Part shown: in pieces, positions 50,734 through 61,740 of the stretch
Position numbering within the stretch: position 1 is the first letter of the stretch
Layout: each line of letters starts with the position of its first letter
NCBI RefSeq assembly: GCF_014764405.1
Contig: NZ_CP061725.1
Span: 620,001-684,000 of the forward strand
Reading direction: 5' to 3'
From: Micromonospora craniellae
GTDB taxonomy: Bacteria > Actinomycetota > Actinomycetes > Mycobacteriales > Micromonosporaceae
Length of the DNA stretch: 64,000 bases
Made by a program: the position numbers and the translations under genes
The notes under the pieces: generated by a model
The model's database searches: none
What the model was told of the DNA's origin: nothing
Seen by the model: only the letters and a program-made list of their open reading frames with translations

Positions 50734-51971
50734 AACCGCAGGTAGCTGGACCACCAGCAGGCGGCGCTGAGCAGGGCGAGCACGGCCAACGCGCCGGCCG
50801 CCCCGCCTGCGCCGAACAGGACACCGCCCGCCACGATCGTCGCGATCCGCAGCGGACCGAGGACCACACCGATGGCCAGCGCCCGCGCGCCGGCCGACTG
50901 CACCCGGTGCCCGGCGAACGCGACCAGCGCGATCGGGGCCAGCAGCGCCTCGACGGAGAGCAGCGGCAACAGCGGGCGGGCCGCCTGCCAGTTGTCGCCG
51001 AGCACCGCCCGGCCCACCTCGTCCGGCAGCAGGCACACCACGAGCACCAGCGGCAGGAGTACGCCGACGGTCAGCGCGACGACCGCACCGGCGGCCCGTA
51101 CGCGGGCCCGTGTCGTGTCGGCGCGGGACTGTGCCAGGTACGGCACGATCAGCGAGGAGAGCGTCGTCATCAGCAGGGTCACCGGCCCGAAGACCGTCCG
51201 GGCCGCGCCGAGGGCACCCACCACGGCCACCCCCGCCGTGGCGGCCAGACCGCTCAGGGCCAGTTGGGCCGAGCCGGTGGTGACCAGGAACTGCGCGGCG
51301 AAGGAGGCGGAGACCCGGGTCTCGCGGCGGTCGAGCCCCCAGCCGGGCAGCACGCCGTACCGCTGCCAGAGGGCGACCACGACGCCGAGGACGGCACCGG
51401 AAGCCGCCCACCCGGCGAAGATCATGACCGTCGGCGCGTCCGCGACGACGACCGTCCCGACGGACAGCGCGGTGCACGCCAGCCAGGCGCACTCCTGCGT
51501 CCACGCCACCCGGGTCCCACCGATTCCGATGCTGATCGCCTTGACGTAGTCGTAGACCACCAGGCCCGGCAGGGCCAGGCCGGCGACGGTGAGGTACGGG
51601 GAGTTGAGCACCGCCCCGGTGGCCGCCGTGATCACCCCGGACACCACGGCGACGGCTGCGGCCCGGCGGGCGCCCTGCCCGATCACCCGCCGCCCCGGGG
51701 CTGTCCGCGCCGCCAGCACCGACTCGGTGAGCGCGGTCCGCACCAGACCGATGACCAGCACGTAGACCGAGAACGCCAGAGCGAACTGGCCCAGTCCCGA
51801 CAGCGACTCGCCCCGCGCGACGAAGACCGAGACCATCAGGTTGCCCACGCTTGACAGCCCGTTCACCGACAACGCCGCCACCGCCCGGCGGGCGAACACG
51901 CGCCGCCCGCCCGTCCGGGTGACGCCGCCGGTGGCCGCCGGGCCGGGCGGGGGCGACACCCGGGTCGTCAC
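50706..51971 (-). CDS. Polysaccharide flippase-like membrane protein (Wzx/MOP), second copy
   Basis: This 421-residue protein has about 12 predicted membrane helices, starting with VNGLSSVGNLMVSVFVARGESLSGLGQFALAFSVYVLVIGLVRTALTES. That layout fits oligosaccharide flippases of the MOP group. It shows little obvious similarity to the first copy at 37449, so the two probably have different substrates. GTG 51971 overlaps the stop of the polymerase-like gene (GTGA). Its last codons lie in the 16-bp hairpin at 50692-50733. Confidence 0.75.
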   Translation of the reverse strand: MTTRVSPPPGPAATGGVTRTGGRRVFARRAVAALSVNGLSSVGNLMVSVFVARGESLSGLGQFALAFSVYVLVIGLVRTALTESVLAARTAPGRRVIGQGARRAAAVAVVSGVITAATGAVLNSPYLTVAGLALPGLVVYDYVKAISIGIGGTRVAWTQECAWLACTALSVGTVVVADAPTVMIFAGWAASGAVLGVVVALWQRYGVLPGWGLDRRETRVSASFAAQFLVTTGSAQLALSGLAATAGVAVVGALGAARTVFGPVTLLMTTLSSLIVPYLAQSRADTTRARVRAAGAVVALTVGVLLPLVLVVCLLPDEVGRAVLGDNWQAARPLLPLLSVEALLAPIALVAFAGHRVQSAGARALAIGVVLGPLRIATIVAGGVLFGAGGAAGALAVLALLSAACWWSSYLRLDATPVDSR

Positions 51972-53281
51972 GTGCCGGACCGGGCGTGCTGCGGCGCGGC
52001 CCGCGACGGCGGTCGTCGTCGGCTCAGGCGCAGGAGCAGCAGCACCGGCAGCGCGGCGACGGTGAACTGCACGAACAAGATCATCGACTCCGGATAGACC
52101 TTCGACCACATCAGCGGGGCCGCCACCGCGAAGCTGAAGACGGCGAGGCGGATCGGCCCGGGTGCGCCGCCGGCCCGCAGCAGCAGTACGCCGACGAGCG
52201 CCCAGCCCGCGTGGAACAGCACCACCCCCCACGGACCTTCCAGGAAATAGACCGTGCCGAGGGAGAGGAAGGTGTACGCGGAGGTGGACGTCCCGCCCAG
52301 GTACTCGTTGATCCGGGCGCCGGTCGACAGGGCCGGCCGGTCCGGGTCGAACATCCGGGGCACCAGGCCGTACCGGACGACCTCCACCGGGCCCGGCCGC
52401 TCGATGTCGACCGGGGTGTCGTACTCGCTGGCCCGGGTCACCTGGAGGTCGAGCCGCAGCCGGTCGGCGGAGCTCATTGCCTCGTCGACCGCCACGCCCC
52501 CGCCGGCCCGCAGGTCGTTGCGGGCGGCGTACACCGTCGGCCAGATCAGGAACAGCGCCATCAGGGCGACGACCACGAACCGGCTGTGCAGCAGCCCGCA
52601 GATGGCCGCCAGCGCCACGAGGAAGGACAGATAGGTCATCAACGGCGCGGTCAACGCCGTCGCCACGCCGACCACGAGTTGCGTCCCGAGCAGACAGAGC
52701 GTCCAGCGCAGGCAGGCCAGCCGGCTTGCCCGACCGGCGAGCAAACTCGCGACCAGCAGAGCGAACGCGAGGTACCGCCAGCCCAGGAACAGCGAGCTGA
52801 CCACGGCCGCCGGTGAGGAGGCGACCTCCCCGGTGATCTGGGTGAAGATGGTGCCCTGACCGGCCTGGACACTGACCAGGTCGGCGGTGATGCTGACCAG
52901 CACGACCGCGCGGGCGATCGTGAACAGGTGGGGGTACCCGGCGTTGGCCTCGGCCAGGCCGCGTTGCCACTCGCCCCGCCGGCCCATCCGCCCGAGGAAG
53001 GCCAACTCCACCACCAGGCAACCCGGCAGGGCCAGCGCCAGCAGCATGACGATGAAGCCGACGTCCGGGTTGTCGTTGAGCACCGCCATCGGGACGATGA
53101 GCACGGCGTACGGGGCCAGCACCACGGTGGTCACCGGGAAGAGTTGCAGCAGCCAGGTCACCCGTGGCAGCTTGCGACGCCGGCCACGGACCGCGTTCGT
53201 CGCGTTCGATGTGATCGGTGGCGTCCCGGTCGGCGCCGGATTCCGTGCCTCGACGATCCGGTACGACGTCGAGGCCGTCAC
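51968..53281 (-). CDS. Multi-pass membrane protein, candidate oligosaccharide repeat-unit polymerase (Wzy-like)
   Basis: This 437-residue protein has about 10-11 predicted helices and a soluble loop (about residues 245-330, with ARNDLRAGGGVAVDEAMSSADRLRLDLQ and GARINEYLG). It lacks the Wzy_C motif of the gene at 33542 and looks like the more divergent capsular polymerase type. Coupling by GTGA to a flippase gene supports a Wzx/Wzy pair. GTG 53281 is chosen because GGGGAG precedes it; the frame is open further upstream. The function is inferred mainly from topology and context. Confidence 0.65.
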   Translation of the reverse strand: MTASTSYRIVEARNPAPTGTPPITSNATNAVRGRRRKLPRVTWLLQLFPVTTVVLAPYAVLIVPMAVLNDNPDVGFIVMLLALALPGCLVVELAFLGRMGRRGEWQRGLAEANAGYPHLFTIARAVVLVSITADLVSVQAGQGTIFTQITGEVASSPAAVVSSLFLGWRYLAFALLVASLLAGRASRLACLRWTLCLLGTQLVVGVATALTAPLMTYLSFLVALAAICGLLHSRFVVVALMALFLIWPTVYAARNDLRAGGGVAVDEAMSSADRLRLDLQVTRASEYDTPVDIERPGPVEVVRYGLVPRMFDPDRPALSTGARINEYLGGTSTSAYTFLSLGTVYFLEGPWGVVLFHAGWALVGVLLLRAGGAPGPIRLAVFSFAVAAPLMWSKVYPESMILFVQFTVAALPVLLLLRLSRRRPPSRAAPQHARSGT

Positions 53282-53622
53282 CTGCTCCCCGCCCCGGTCC
53301 GACGGGGCGGACGCGGCACGGCGACACCCCGCGCGCGACCGCGATCCGTCGGCCACCGGCGCAGTGGCGAGCGGAACGCCTCTCGAATGCGAATCCGGCT
53401 CGTCGCATTCCTCATGTGCGGGCCTCCGCGATATTCGATCGACACCTGTCGGAAAATCAAACTAGCATCGCCGACGACGATTATCGAACAAGGGCCACAA
53501 TAAGCCGAGTTCGTGAATTGTCGTCACATCGCAATTCGCGGGTAAGGCACCGGCGCTGATCGCCGGGTACCCGCCTCACGGGTAGCCCGGTGCGGTCGAC
53601 CAGACTGTGGTGAGCTGGGCAC
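53282..53622. promoter_or_regulatory. Divergent intergenic region with an inverted repeat
   Basis: This 341-bp gap lies between the polymerase-like gene and the NAD kinase gene. It is much more AT-rich than its flanks around 53430-53540. CGTGAATTG (53512-53520) and CAATTCGCG (53532-53540) form a 9-bp inverted repeat with one mismatch, about 80 bp before the NAD kinase start. Promoters for both genes are expected here. No gene is supported. Confidence 0.5.
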
Positions 53623-54549
53623 ATGGACGGAATCCGGCTCGGGCTGGTGCTCCATCCCACCCGGGACACCTCGCCGGTGGTGGACACCATCGTGGCCTGG
53701 GCCGTCCGGCACGACGCCACCCTGGCGGTACGCGTCGAGGACCGCCACCGGGTCCCCGAGGCGGTCCGGCCGATGCCGTCGGCGGACCTCGTCGCCCGCT
53801 GCGACGTGCTGATCAGCATCGGCGGGGACGGCACCATGCTGGGCGCGCTGCGGCTGGCAGTGGGCGATCCCAAGCCGGTGCTCGGCGTACACCTGGGCAA
53901 GGTCGGGTTCCTGGTCGAGGTGGAGCCGCCGGAGGTGCCGGCGGCGCTGGACCGGTTGCTGGCCCGGAACTACACCGTGGCGGGACACAGCTGCCTGGCC
54001 TGCGACGTGTGCGGCGACGACGTGGTCGCGTTCAACGACATCGCGCTGATCCGCGCACCGGGGCAGGGATTCGTCACCGCCACCCTGGCCGTCGACGGCC
54101 GCCGCTACGGCTACTACCGCTGCGACGCGGTGGTGGTCAGCACGCCGGCCGGGTCGACCGCCTACAGCTATGCGGCGGGCGGACCGCTGATCTCCCCGGC
54201 CACGCGGGCGGTGGTGGTGACCCCGAGCGCGCCGATGTCCGGCATCTCGCGGGCCGTGGTGCTCTCCCCCGACGAGAACGTCCGGCTGGAGCTGCAGCCC
54301 GGGTCCGGGCCGGTGGCGGTGGAGGTCGACGGGCTGCTGATCCGCGAGAGGTCGACCTCCGGCGCGGTCGACATCCGCTACCGCCACGACGCGGGCCTGG
54401 TGGTACGGCTGGATCCCCACCGCTTCCAGGAGCGCAACCAGCTCAAGCTGAGCCTGCTGGACCTGCCGTTGCTGCCCGAGCAACTGCGGGAACTGCTTCC
54501 GGAGGATCTGCGTCACCGCTTCGACCGCCGGATACCACCACCGGACTGA
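53623..54549 (+). CDS. NAD kinase
   Basis: This 308-residue NAD/NADH kinase makes NADP from NAD using ATP or polyphosphate. The GGDGTMLGAL motif is at about residues 66-75. The family block VVVSTPAGSTAYSYAAGGPLISP is intact. The NAD-contacting Asn-Glu pair reads Asn-Asp (FNDIAL), a mild change. The length matches actinobacterial NadK. I leave the symbol open because genomes of this type often carry more than one NAD kinase and this copy sits next to polysaccharide genes. NADP-dependent dehydratases and reductases in the locus might explain the context. Confidence 0.9.
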   Translation: MDGIRLGLVLHPTRDTSPVVDTIVAWAVRHDATLAVRVEDRHRVPEAVRPMPSADLVARCDVLISIGGDGTMLGALRLAVGDPKPVLGVHLGKVGFLVEVEPPEVPAALDRLLARNYTVAGHSCLACDVCGDDVVAFNDIALIRAPGQGFVTATLAVDGRRYGYYRCDAVVVSTPAGSTAYSYAAGGPLISPATRAVVVTPSAPMSGISRAVVLSPDENVRLELQPGSGPVAVEVDGLLIRERSTSGAVDIRYRHDAGLVVRLDPHRFQERNQLKLSLLDLPLLPEQLRELLPEDLRHRFDRRIPPPD

Positions 54550-54754
54550 ATACGCGGCACGCCCGAATTCGGAGAATGTTTCCCGTCCGCGCCGCCACGC
54601 GACAATTATTCACGGCACAGAATCGGACATCCGGCCGAAGAAACGTGAAAACAGGAATCCCACCACCTTATCTCCGCTAAGTAGTTAGGGGACGTACGTG
54701 GTCCTGACCTGATGTGGGTCATCACCGGCCACGGACAGGACAGGGGAGATCGTC

Positions 54755-56614
54755 ATGCCACCCGAGATAAAGCCGACGCCCCAGGACCAGACCAGAGTGA
54801 ACCGACGCCGTACCGCCACGTTCCTGGCCGCCGACGCCCTCGCCTGGGTCGGCGGCTTCACCGTGGCCGGCTGGGCCAGGTACGAACAGGTGCTCTCCGG
54901 CGACCAGGCAGCCGACGTGATACTGCTCGGTGCCGCCACCGCCGTGCTGCACGTCGGTATCAGCGCGCTGCGGCGGTTCTACTCCGGCCGGCAGCCGCTG
55001 GGCACCATCGAGGAGGTCCGGGGGCTCGCCGGCACGACCGCCACCACGGCGTCGCTGGTGCTGCTCGCCCTGCTCGCCTTCGGCGACCGCCCGATCCCGG
55101 CCAGCACCCCGGTGGTCGGTGGCGCGCTGGCGCTGCTGTTCATGCTCTGCTCCCGCCTGCTGCACCGACACCGCCGCGACCGGGCCATGCGTCCGGACGC
55201 CCGATCGGCGACCCCGGTGCTCCTCTTCGGTCTCGGCGAGGCCGGTCAGGGGCTGGTCCGCGCGATGCTCGGCGACCCGAAGGGCCGCTACCTGCCGGTC
55301 GGCGCGCTCGACGACGACCCGGACCGGCGCGACCTGCGCATCGCCGGGGTGCCGGTGCTGGGCGGGCGGTCTCAGCTCGCCGACGCGGTCCGCCGCACCG
55401 GCGCGACCACCCTGATCTTCTCGGTGGCGAACGCCGACGCCACGCTGATCCGGGAGATCCGGGAGATCACCCTCCGGACCGGCGCGGCCTTCAAGATCAT
55501 TCCGCCGGTACGGGAGTTGGTCGACCACCGGATCAGGGTCAGCGACGTCCGCGACGTGCAGATCAGCGACCTGCTCGGCCGCCGCCAGGTGGTCGGCGAC
55601 CTGAAGCTGGACGACAACGGCCTCGCCGGCCGGCGGGTGCTGGTCACCGGCGCCGGAGGCTCGATCGGCGCGGAGCTGTGCCGGCAGATCATGCGCGCCG
55701 ATCCGGCCGAGCTGATGATGCTCGACCGGGACGAGTCCGCCCTGCACAGCCTCCAGATGTCGCTCACCGGGCGGGCGCTGCTCGACGGCCCCGAACTCAT
55801 CCTCGCCGACCTCCGCGACGACGAGGGAATCCGGCGGATCATGCGGGACCGCCGTCCCGAGGTGGTCTTCCACGCCGCCGCGCTGAAGCACCTGACTCTG
55901 CTGGAACGGCACCCCGGCGAGGCGATCAAGACCAACGTCTGGGGCACGCTCACCGTCCTGGACGCCTGCCGGGACGTCGCCCGCTTCGTCAACATCTCCA
56001 CCGACAAGGCCGCCAACCCGATCAGTGTGCTCGGCTACTCCAAGCGCCTCACCGAAATGCTGACCGCCCACGCCGCGGCGACCCACCCGGGCACGTTCCT
56101 CAGCGTCCGGTTCGGCAACGTGCTCAGCAGCCGAGGCTCGGTGGTGACCGCCTTCCAACGCCAGATCGAGGCGGGGCAGCCGTTGACCGTCACACACCCC
56201 GACGTGACGCGGTACCTGATGACCGTGCAGGAGGCGGTGCACCTGGTCCTCCAGGCGGCCAGCATCGGGCGCGACGGGGAGGCGCTGGTGCTCGACATGG
56301 GCGAGCCGGTCCGCATCGACGACCTGGCCCGCCGCATGGTCGCCCAGTCGGCCAGCCCGGTGCAGGTCGTCTACACCGGACTGCGTCCCGGCGAGAAGCT
56401 GCACGAGGACCTGCTGGGCCACGGCGAGGCCGACCATCGGCCGCTGCACCCGCTGATCTCGCACGTGACCGTGCCGGCCCTGGACCCGCTCGAGGTCAGC
56501 GCGATCGACCCGTTCGGTGATCCGGGCCTCATCGTCGACCAGCTCGCCGCGCTCTGCGGCGTCCTGCCCGGGACGCCCCGCGAACGCCAGCCGGGCATCC
56601 CCCTGGCCCGCTGA
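54755..56614 (+). CDS. Membrane-bound CapD/WbpM/PglF-like UDP-GlcNAc 4,6-dehydratase
   Basis: This 619-residue protein has about four N-terminal membrane helices (residues 20-145), a regulatory Rossmann domain (VLLFGLGEAGQGLVRAM) and the catalytic SDR domain (VTGAGGSIGAELCRQI). HAAALKHLTLLE and NISTDKAANPISVLGYSK follow. At the SDR Tyr position there is Leu426, with Lys430 retained; many long dehydratases carry Met here. It is predicted to form UDP-4-keto-6-deoxy-GlcNAc. It may feed the initiating transferase at 30441. AGGGGAG precedes the ATG. A strong hairpin follows the stop. Confidence 0.9.
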   Translation: MPPEIKPTPQDQTRVNRRRTATFLAADALAWVGGFTVAGWARYEQVLSGDQAADVILLGAATAVLHVGISALRRFYSGRQPLGTIEEVRGLAGTTATTASLVLLALLAFGDRPIPASTPVVGGALALLFMLCSRLLHRHRRDRAMRPDARSATPVLLFGLGEAGQGLVRAMLGDPKGRYLPVGALDDDPDRRDLRIAGVPVLGGRSQLADAVRRTGATTLIFSVANADATLIREIREITLRTGAAFKIIPPVRELVDHRIRVSDVRDVQISDLLGRRQVVGDLKLDDNGLAGRRVLVTGAGGSIGAELCRQIMRADPAELMMLDRDESALHSLQMSLTGRALLDGPELILADLRDDEGIRRIMRDRRPEVVFHAAALKHLTLLERHPGEAIKTNVWGTLTVLDACRDVARFVNISTDKAANPISVLGYSKRLTEMLTAHAAATHPGTFLSVRFGNVLSSRGSVVTAFQRQIEAGQPLTVTHPDVTRYLMTVQEAVHLVLQAASIGRDGEALVLDMGEPVRIDDLARRMVAQSASPVQVVYTGLRPGEKLHEDLLGHGEADHRPLHPLISHVTVPALDPLEVSAIDPFGDPGLIVDQLAALCGVLPGTPRERQPGIPLAR

Positions 56615-56625
56615 CACACCACCGT

Positions 56626-56656
56626 CGTGCCGTCACCCGCACCGGGTGACGGCACG
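56626..56656. terminator. Perfect 14-bp bidirectional terminator hairpin
   Basis: CGTGCCGTCACCCG (56626-56639) pairs perfectly with CGGGTGACGGCACG (56643-56656) around a 3-base loop. It lies in the gap between the convergent CapD-like and phosphoglucomutase genes and marks the right boundary of the polysaccharide locus. Confidence 0.8.
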
Positions 56657-56740
56657 CGGGCGTACGCGTCCACGACTGTCCGACGCCGACGGACCGGTCA
56701 GGCCCGGCCGCTGTCCGCCGCCGAGCCGGAGTCGGGCCGG

Positions 56741-58383
<1,643 letters not shown>

Positions 58384-58387
<4 letters not shown>

Positions 58388-59616
58388 GGTTCCACCTTCT
58401 GTCCCTTGCCGATGACCACGATGCCGTTGTCGGAGACCGTGTAGCGCTGCCGGTCCCGTTCCAGGTCCACGCCGATCTCCGCGCCCTCCGGCACGTAGAC
58501 GTTCTTGTCCAGGATGGCCCGGCGCACCACCGCGTGCCGGCCGATCTCGACGCCCTCCATCAGCACCGCGCCGTCCACGTGCGCCCAGGAGTGCACCTTG
58601 ACCTTCGGCGCGACGATCGAGTTCTCCACGAGCGAGCCGGAGATCACCGCGCCGGGCGAGACCATCGAGGCGACCGCCCGGCCGACCCGTTCCCCCCACT
58701 GGTGCACGAACTTGGCCGGCGGGTACGGCGGCTGCTCGGTGTAGATCGGCCAGTCGAAGTTGTAGAGGTTGAACACCGGATGGACGTTGATCAGGTCCAT
58801 GTGCGCGTCGTAGAACGAGTCGAGCGTCCCCACGTCCCGCCAGTAGCCCCGGTCCCGATCGGTGCTGCCCGGCACCTCGTTGTCACGGAAGTCGTAGACG
58901 TTGGCCTCGCCGCGCTCCACCAGCATCGGGATGATGCTGCCGCCCATGTCGTGCTTGCTGGTCTTGTCCTCGGCGTCGCGCTCCACCGCCTCGATCAGCG
59001 TCCGGGTGGTGAAGACGTAGTTGCCCATCGAGGCATAGATCTCGTCGGGCGCGTCCGGCAGCCCGACCGCGTCGGTCGGCTTTTCGCGGAAGGCCCGGAT
59101 CCGCCGGCCGTCCGCGCCGACCTCGATGACACCGAACTGGTCGGCGGTGGACAGCGGCTGCCGGATGCCGGCCACGGTCACCCCGGCGCCGGAGGCGATG
59201 TGGTCCTCCACCATCTGGCGGGGATCCATCCGATAGATGTGGTCGGCGCCGAAGACGATCACGTAGTCGGGCTGCTCGTCGTAGATCAGGTTGAAGCTCT
59301 GGTAGATCGCGTCGGCGGAGCCGGCGAACCACCAGGGGCCCCGACGCTGCTGCGCGGGCACCGGCGTCACGTAGTTGCCGAGCAACGTCGACATCCGCCA
59401 GGTCTTGGTGATGTGCCGGTCGAGGGAGTGGGACTTGTACTGGGTCAGCACGACGATCTTCAGATAGCCGGCGTTGGCCAGGTTGGAGAGGACGAAGTCG
59501 ACCATGCGGTACATCCCGCCGAACGGGACGGCCGGCTTGGCCCGGTCCGTGGTCAACGGCATCAGGCGCTTGCCCTCTCCGCCGGCCAGGACGATCGCGA
59601 GCACCTTGGCAGCCAT
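58384..59616 (-). CDS. glgC: Glucose-1-phosphate adenylyltransferase
   Basis: This 410-residue enzyme makes ADP-glucose from ATP and glucose-1-phosphate. The N-terminal LAGGEGKRLMPLT is the pyrophosphorylase signature, and AKPAVPFGGMYR and FGADHIYRMD follow. The C-terminal left-handed beta-helix includes GAVISGSLVENSIVAPKVKVHSWAHVDGAVLMEG, which carries the allosteric site in this family. It is divergent from the glgM-like gene with a 71-bp gap, the same arrangement as glgC/glgM in mycobacteria. Confidence 0.95.
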
Positions 59617-59674
59617 GACCAGACGCTATCCATCCCCGTGCCGCTTCACCACTCGTACGGGCACACTTCTGCAC

Positions 59675-59680
59675 TAGGGT
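59675..59680 (+). promoter_or_regulatory. -10 box of the glgM-like gene
   Basis: TAGGGT ends 7 bp before the ATG at 59688, fitting a TANNNT -10 box with transcription starting at or next to the start codon. No Shine-Dalgarno is present, so the mRNA is probably leaderless. Confidence 0.55.
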
Positions 59681-59687
59681 GCCGGGC

Positions 59688-60890
59688 ATGACCGACTCCG
59701 CCCCCCTTCGCGTCGACCTGCTCACCCGGGAGTACCCGCCGGAGGTCTACGGCGGTGCCGGGGTCCACGTCGAGTACCTGGCCCGGGAACTGCGCCGGAT
59801 CACCGAGGTCCGGGTGCACTGCTTCGGCGCGACGCGTACCGAGCCGGGCGTCCGGGCGTACGCGGACCCGCCGACCCTGGCCGGGACGAACGCCGCGCTG
59901 CGGACCATGGGCGTGGACCTGGAGATGGCCGCCGGCTGTGCCGGCGCGGACGTGGTGCACAGCCACACCTGGTACGCCAACCTCGCCGGACACACCGCGA
60001 AGCTGCTGTACGGGGTGCCGCACGTGGTGACCGCGCACAGCCTGGAGCCGCTGCGACCGTGGAAGGCCGAGCAGCTCGGCGGCGGCTACGCGCTCTCCGC
60101 CTGGTGCGAGCGCACCGCCTACGAGTCGGCCGACGCGGTCGTGGCGGTCAGCGCCGGGATGCGCCGGGACGTGCTGGCCGCGTACCCGGCGGTGGACCCG
60201 GACCGGGTCAAGGTGATCTACAACGGCATCGACACCGCGCAGTACGCCCCCGACCCCGGCACCGACGTGCTGACGCGACTCGGCATCGACCCCGCGCTGC
60301 CCAGCGTGGTCTACGTCGGGCGGATCACCCACCAGAAGGGCCTGCCGCACCTGCTGCGCGCCGCCCGCGAACTGCCGCCGGAGACGCAGCTCGTGCTGCT
60401 GGCCGGCGCACCGGACACGCCGGAGATCGCCGCCGAGGTGGAGTGCCTGGTCGCCGAGCTGCGGTCCGGCCGCTCCGGGGTGGTCTGGGTGGCCGAGATG
60501 CTGCCCAAGTCCGAGGTGATCCAGGTGCTCACCCACGCCACCATCTTCGTCTGCCCGTCGGTGTACGAGCCGATGGGCATCGTCAACCTGGAGGCGATGG
60601 CCTGCGAGACCGCTGTGGTCGCCACCGCCACCGGCGGCATCCCCGAGGTGGTCGCCGACGGCGAGACCGGCCTGCTCGTCCCGATCGACCAGGCCACCGA
60701 CGGCTCGGGCCGACCGCTGGACGCCGCCCGCTTCGAGGCCGATCTGGCGGACCGGCTGAACACGCTGCTGGCCGACCCGGAACGCGCGGCGACCCTCGGG
60801 CGGGCCGGGCGGCGGCGCGCGGTGGAGCACTTCTCGTGGGACGCGATCGCCCGCCAGACGCTCGACCTGTACGGCTCGCTTGTGGTGTAA
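59688..60890 (+). CDS. glgM: GlgM/GlgA-type ADP-glucose glycosyltransferase (probable maltose-1-phosphate synthase)
   Basis: This 400-residue GT-B enzyme has N-terminal TREYPPEVYGGAGVHVEYLARELR. VVYVGRITHQKGLPHLLRAA and VCPSVYEPMGIVNLEAMACETAVVA follow in the donor domain. Proteins of this size and type are often named glycogen synthase, but in mycobacteria the orthologue divergent from glgC is GlgM, which makes maltose-1-phosphate from ADP-glucose and glucose-1-phosphate. A glgE gene at 62417 supports that reading. Classic GlgA activity cannot be excluded. Confidence 0.85.
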   Translation: MTDSAPLRVDLLTREYPPEVYGGAGVHVEYLARELRRITEVRVHCFGATRTEPGVRAYADPPTLAGTNAALRTMGVDLEMAAGCAGADVVHSHTWYANLAGHTAKLLYGVPHVVTAHSLEPLRPWKAEQLGGGYALSAWCERTAYESADAVVAVSAGMRRDVLAAYPAVDPDRVKVIYNGIDTAQYAPDPGTDVLTRLGIDPALPSVVYVGRITHQKGLPHLLRAARELPPETQLVLLAGAPDTPEIAAEVECLVAELRSGRSGVVWVAEMLPKSEVIQVLTHATIFVCPSVYEPMGIVNLEAMACETAVVATATGGIPEVVADGETGLLVPIDQATDGSGRPLDAARFEADLADRLNTLLADPERAATLGRAGRRRAVEHFSWDAIARQTLDLYGSLVV

Positions 60891-60897
60891 GGCTTTT

Positions 60898-60912
60898 GGT
60901 GTAAGGAAGGGC
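60898..60912 (+). repeat. Half copy of the dispersed hairpin repeat
   Basis: GGTGTAAGGAAGGGC matches the left arm of the repeat (compare 6619-6630), but the centre and right arm are absent. It lies 8 bp after the glgM stop and exactly at the point where the neighbouring XRE gene loses its normal sequence. A short GTGTAAGG duplicate lies just before it (60887-60894). Confidence 0.7.
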
Positions 60913-61697
60913 ATGTCGCCACAGCGGGCGTGCGCGCGGGCCACGTCGAGCAGGTACGCCGCCCGGTGCTCGGTCGGCAGCCACCGCCATCCGCTCCCCG
61001 CCGTCAGCCGCTCGTGTCGGGCCGCCGCCACCCCGACGTCCCCGAGGTCGGCCGCGATCACCACCCGCGCCGCCTCCACCGCCGCCGTACCGTAGCCATC
61101 CGGCAGCTCGGGCACGATCGCCGCAGCCTGGTCGATCAGCTCGCGTGCGCTGCGGCCGTCGCCCCGCCCACCGGCGGCCAGACCCGCCTGGACCAGCAAC
61201 GTCGTGCGCAGCGTCGCCGCGTCGCCGGTCTGCTGCGCGATCCGTTGCGCGGCCACGACCGTGGCATCCATCGCGGCCCGTCGCCGCCCGACCGCCCGCA
61301 GCGCCTGACTCAGCGGTACGGTCGCGACGGCGACCAGCAGCGCGTTCCCGGTCCCCAGGGCGACGGCCATCCCCCGGTCCGCCGCCAGCCACGCCGACTC
61401 CCGCTGGTCCAGCTTCACCAACACCAGAGCAATCAGCCCGTACGCGGTGACCAGCAACTCGTCGCCGACCGGATCGGGACGGTCGACCCGTACCTGCCGG
61501 ACCGTGTCGAGCAGGTCCGGTAGCAGCCTGAGCAGGGCAAGGTACCGTGCATGCCGATAACTCTGCTCGGCATGGTCCAGTTCGATCTTGTCCACCCAGC
61601 TCTTGGACTTGCCGAGCCGGTCGGCGAACTGCTGCTGCGTCATGTTCCGCCGGACCCGCCACTGCGCGATCCGCCGCCCCACCGGCACCTCACTCAC
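60912..61697 (-). pseudogene. XRE-family regulator truncated at its C-terminus
   Basis: An N-terminal helix-turn-helix (residues 5-42, GRRIAQWRVRRNMTQQQFADRLGKSKSWVDKIE) is followed by TPR-like helical repeats that read normally for about 260 residues, up to YLLDVARAHARCGD near 60915. There the coding sequence runs into the half copy of the dispersed repeat and then continues antisense to glgM as meaningless sequence. Full-length relatives usually continue for about another 100-150 residues with more TPR helices. The gene is therefore probably a remnant; a shortened DNA-binding protein could still be made. The start is GTG 61697. Confidence 0.7.
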
Positions 61698-61740
61698 CGC
61701 CCCACACCCCCGCCGCCCAACCCCGCCCCACCCACCGCGC

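Noticed and set aside
30441..56614. Bacillosamine pathway (PglF/PglE/PglD/PglC) from the dehydratase, aminotransferase, acetyltransferase and initiating transferase
   Set aside because: The aminotransferase has the perosamine-type FFGNK/GEGG loop and is coupled to gmd, so GDP-perosamine fits better. The alternative is not fully excluded.
59646..60911. Continuation of the XRE reading frame past the repeat
   Set aside because: It is antisense to the whole glgM-like gene and has no similarity to XRE C-termini; only 60912-61697 reads as regulator.
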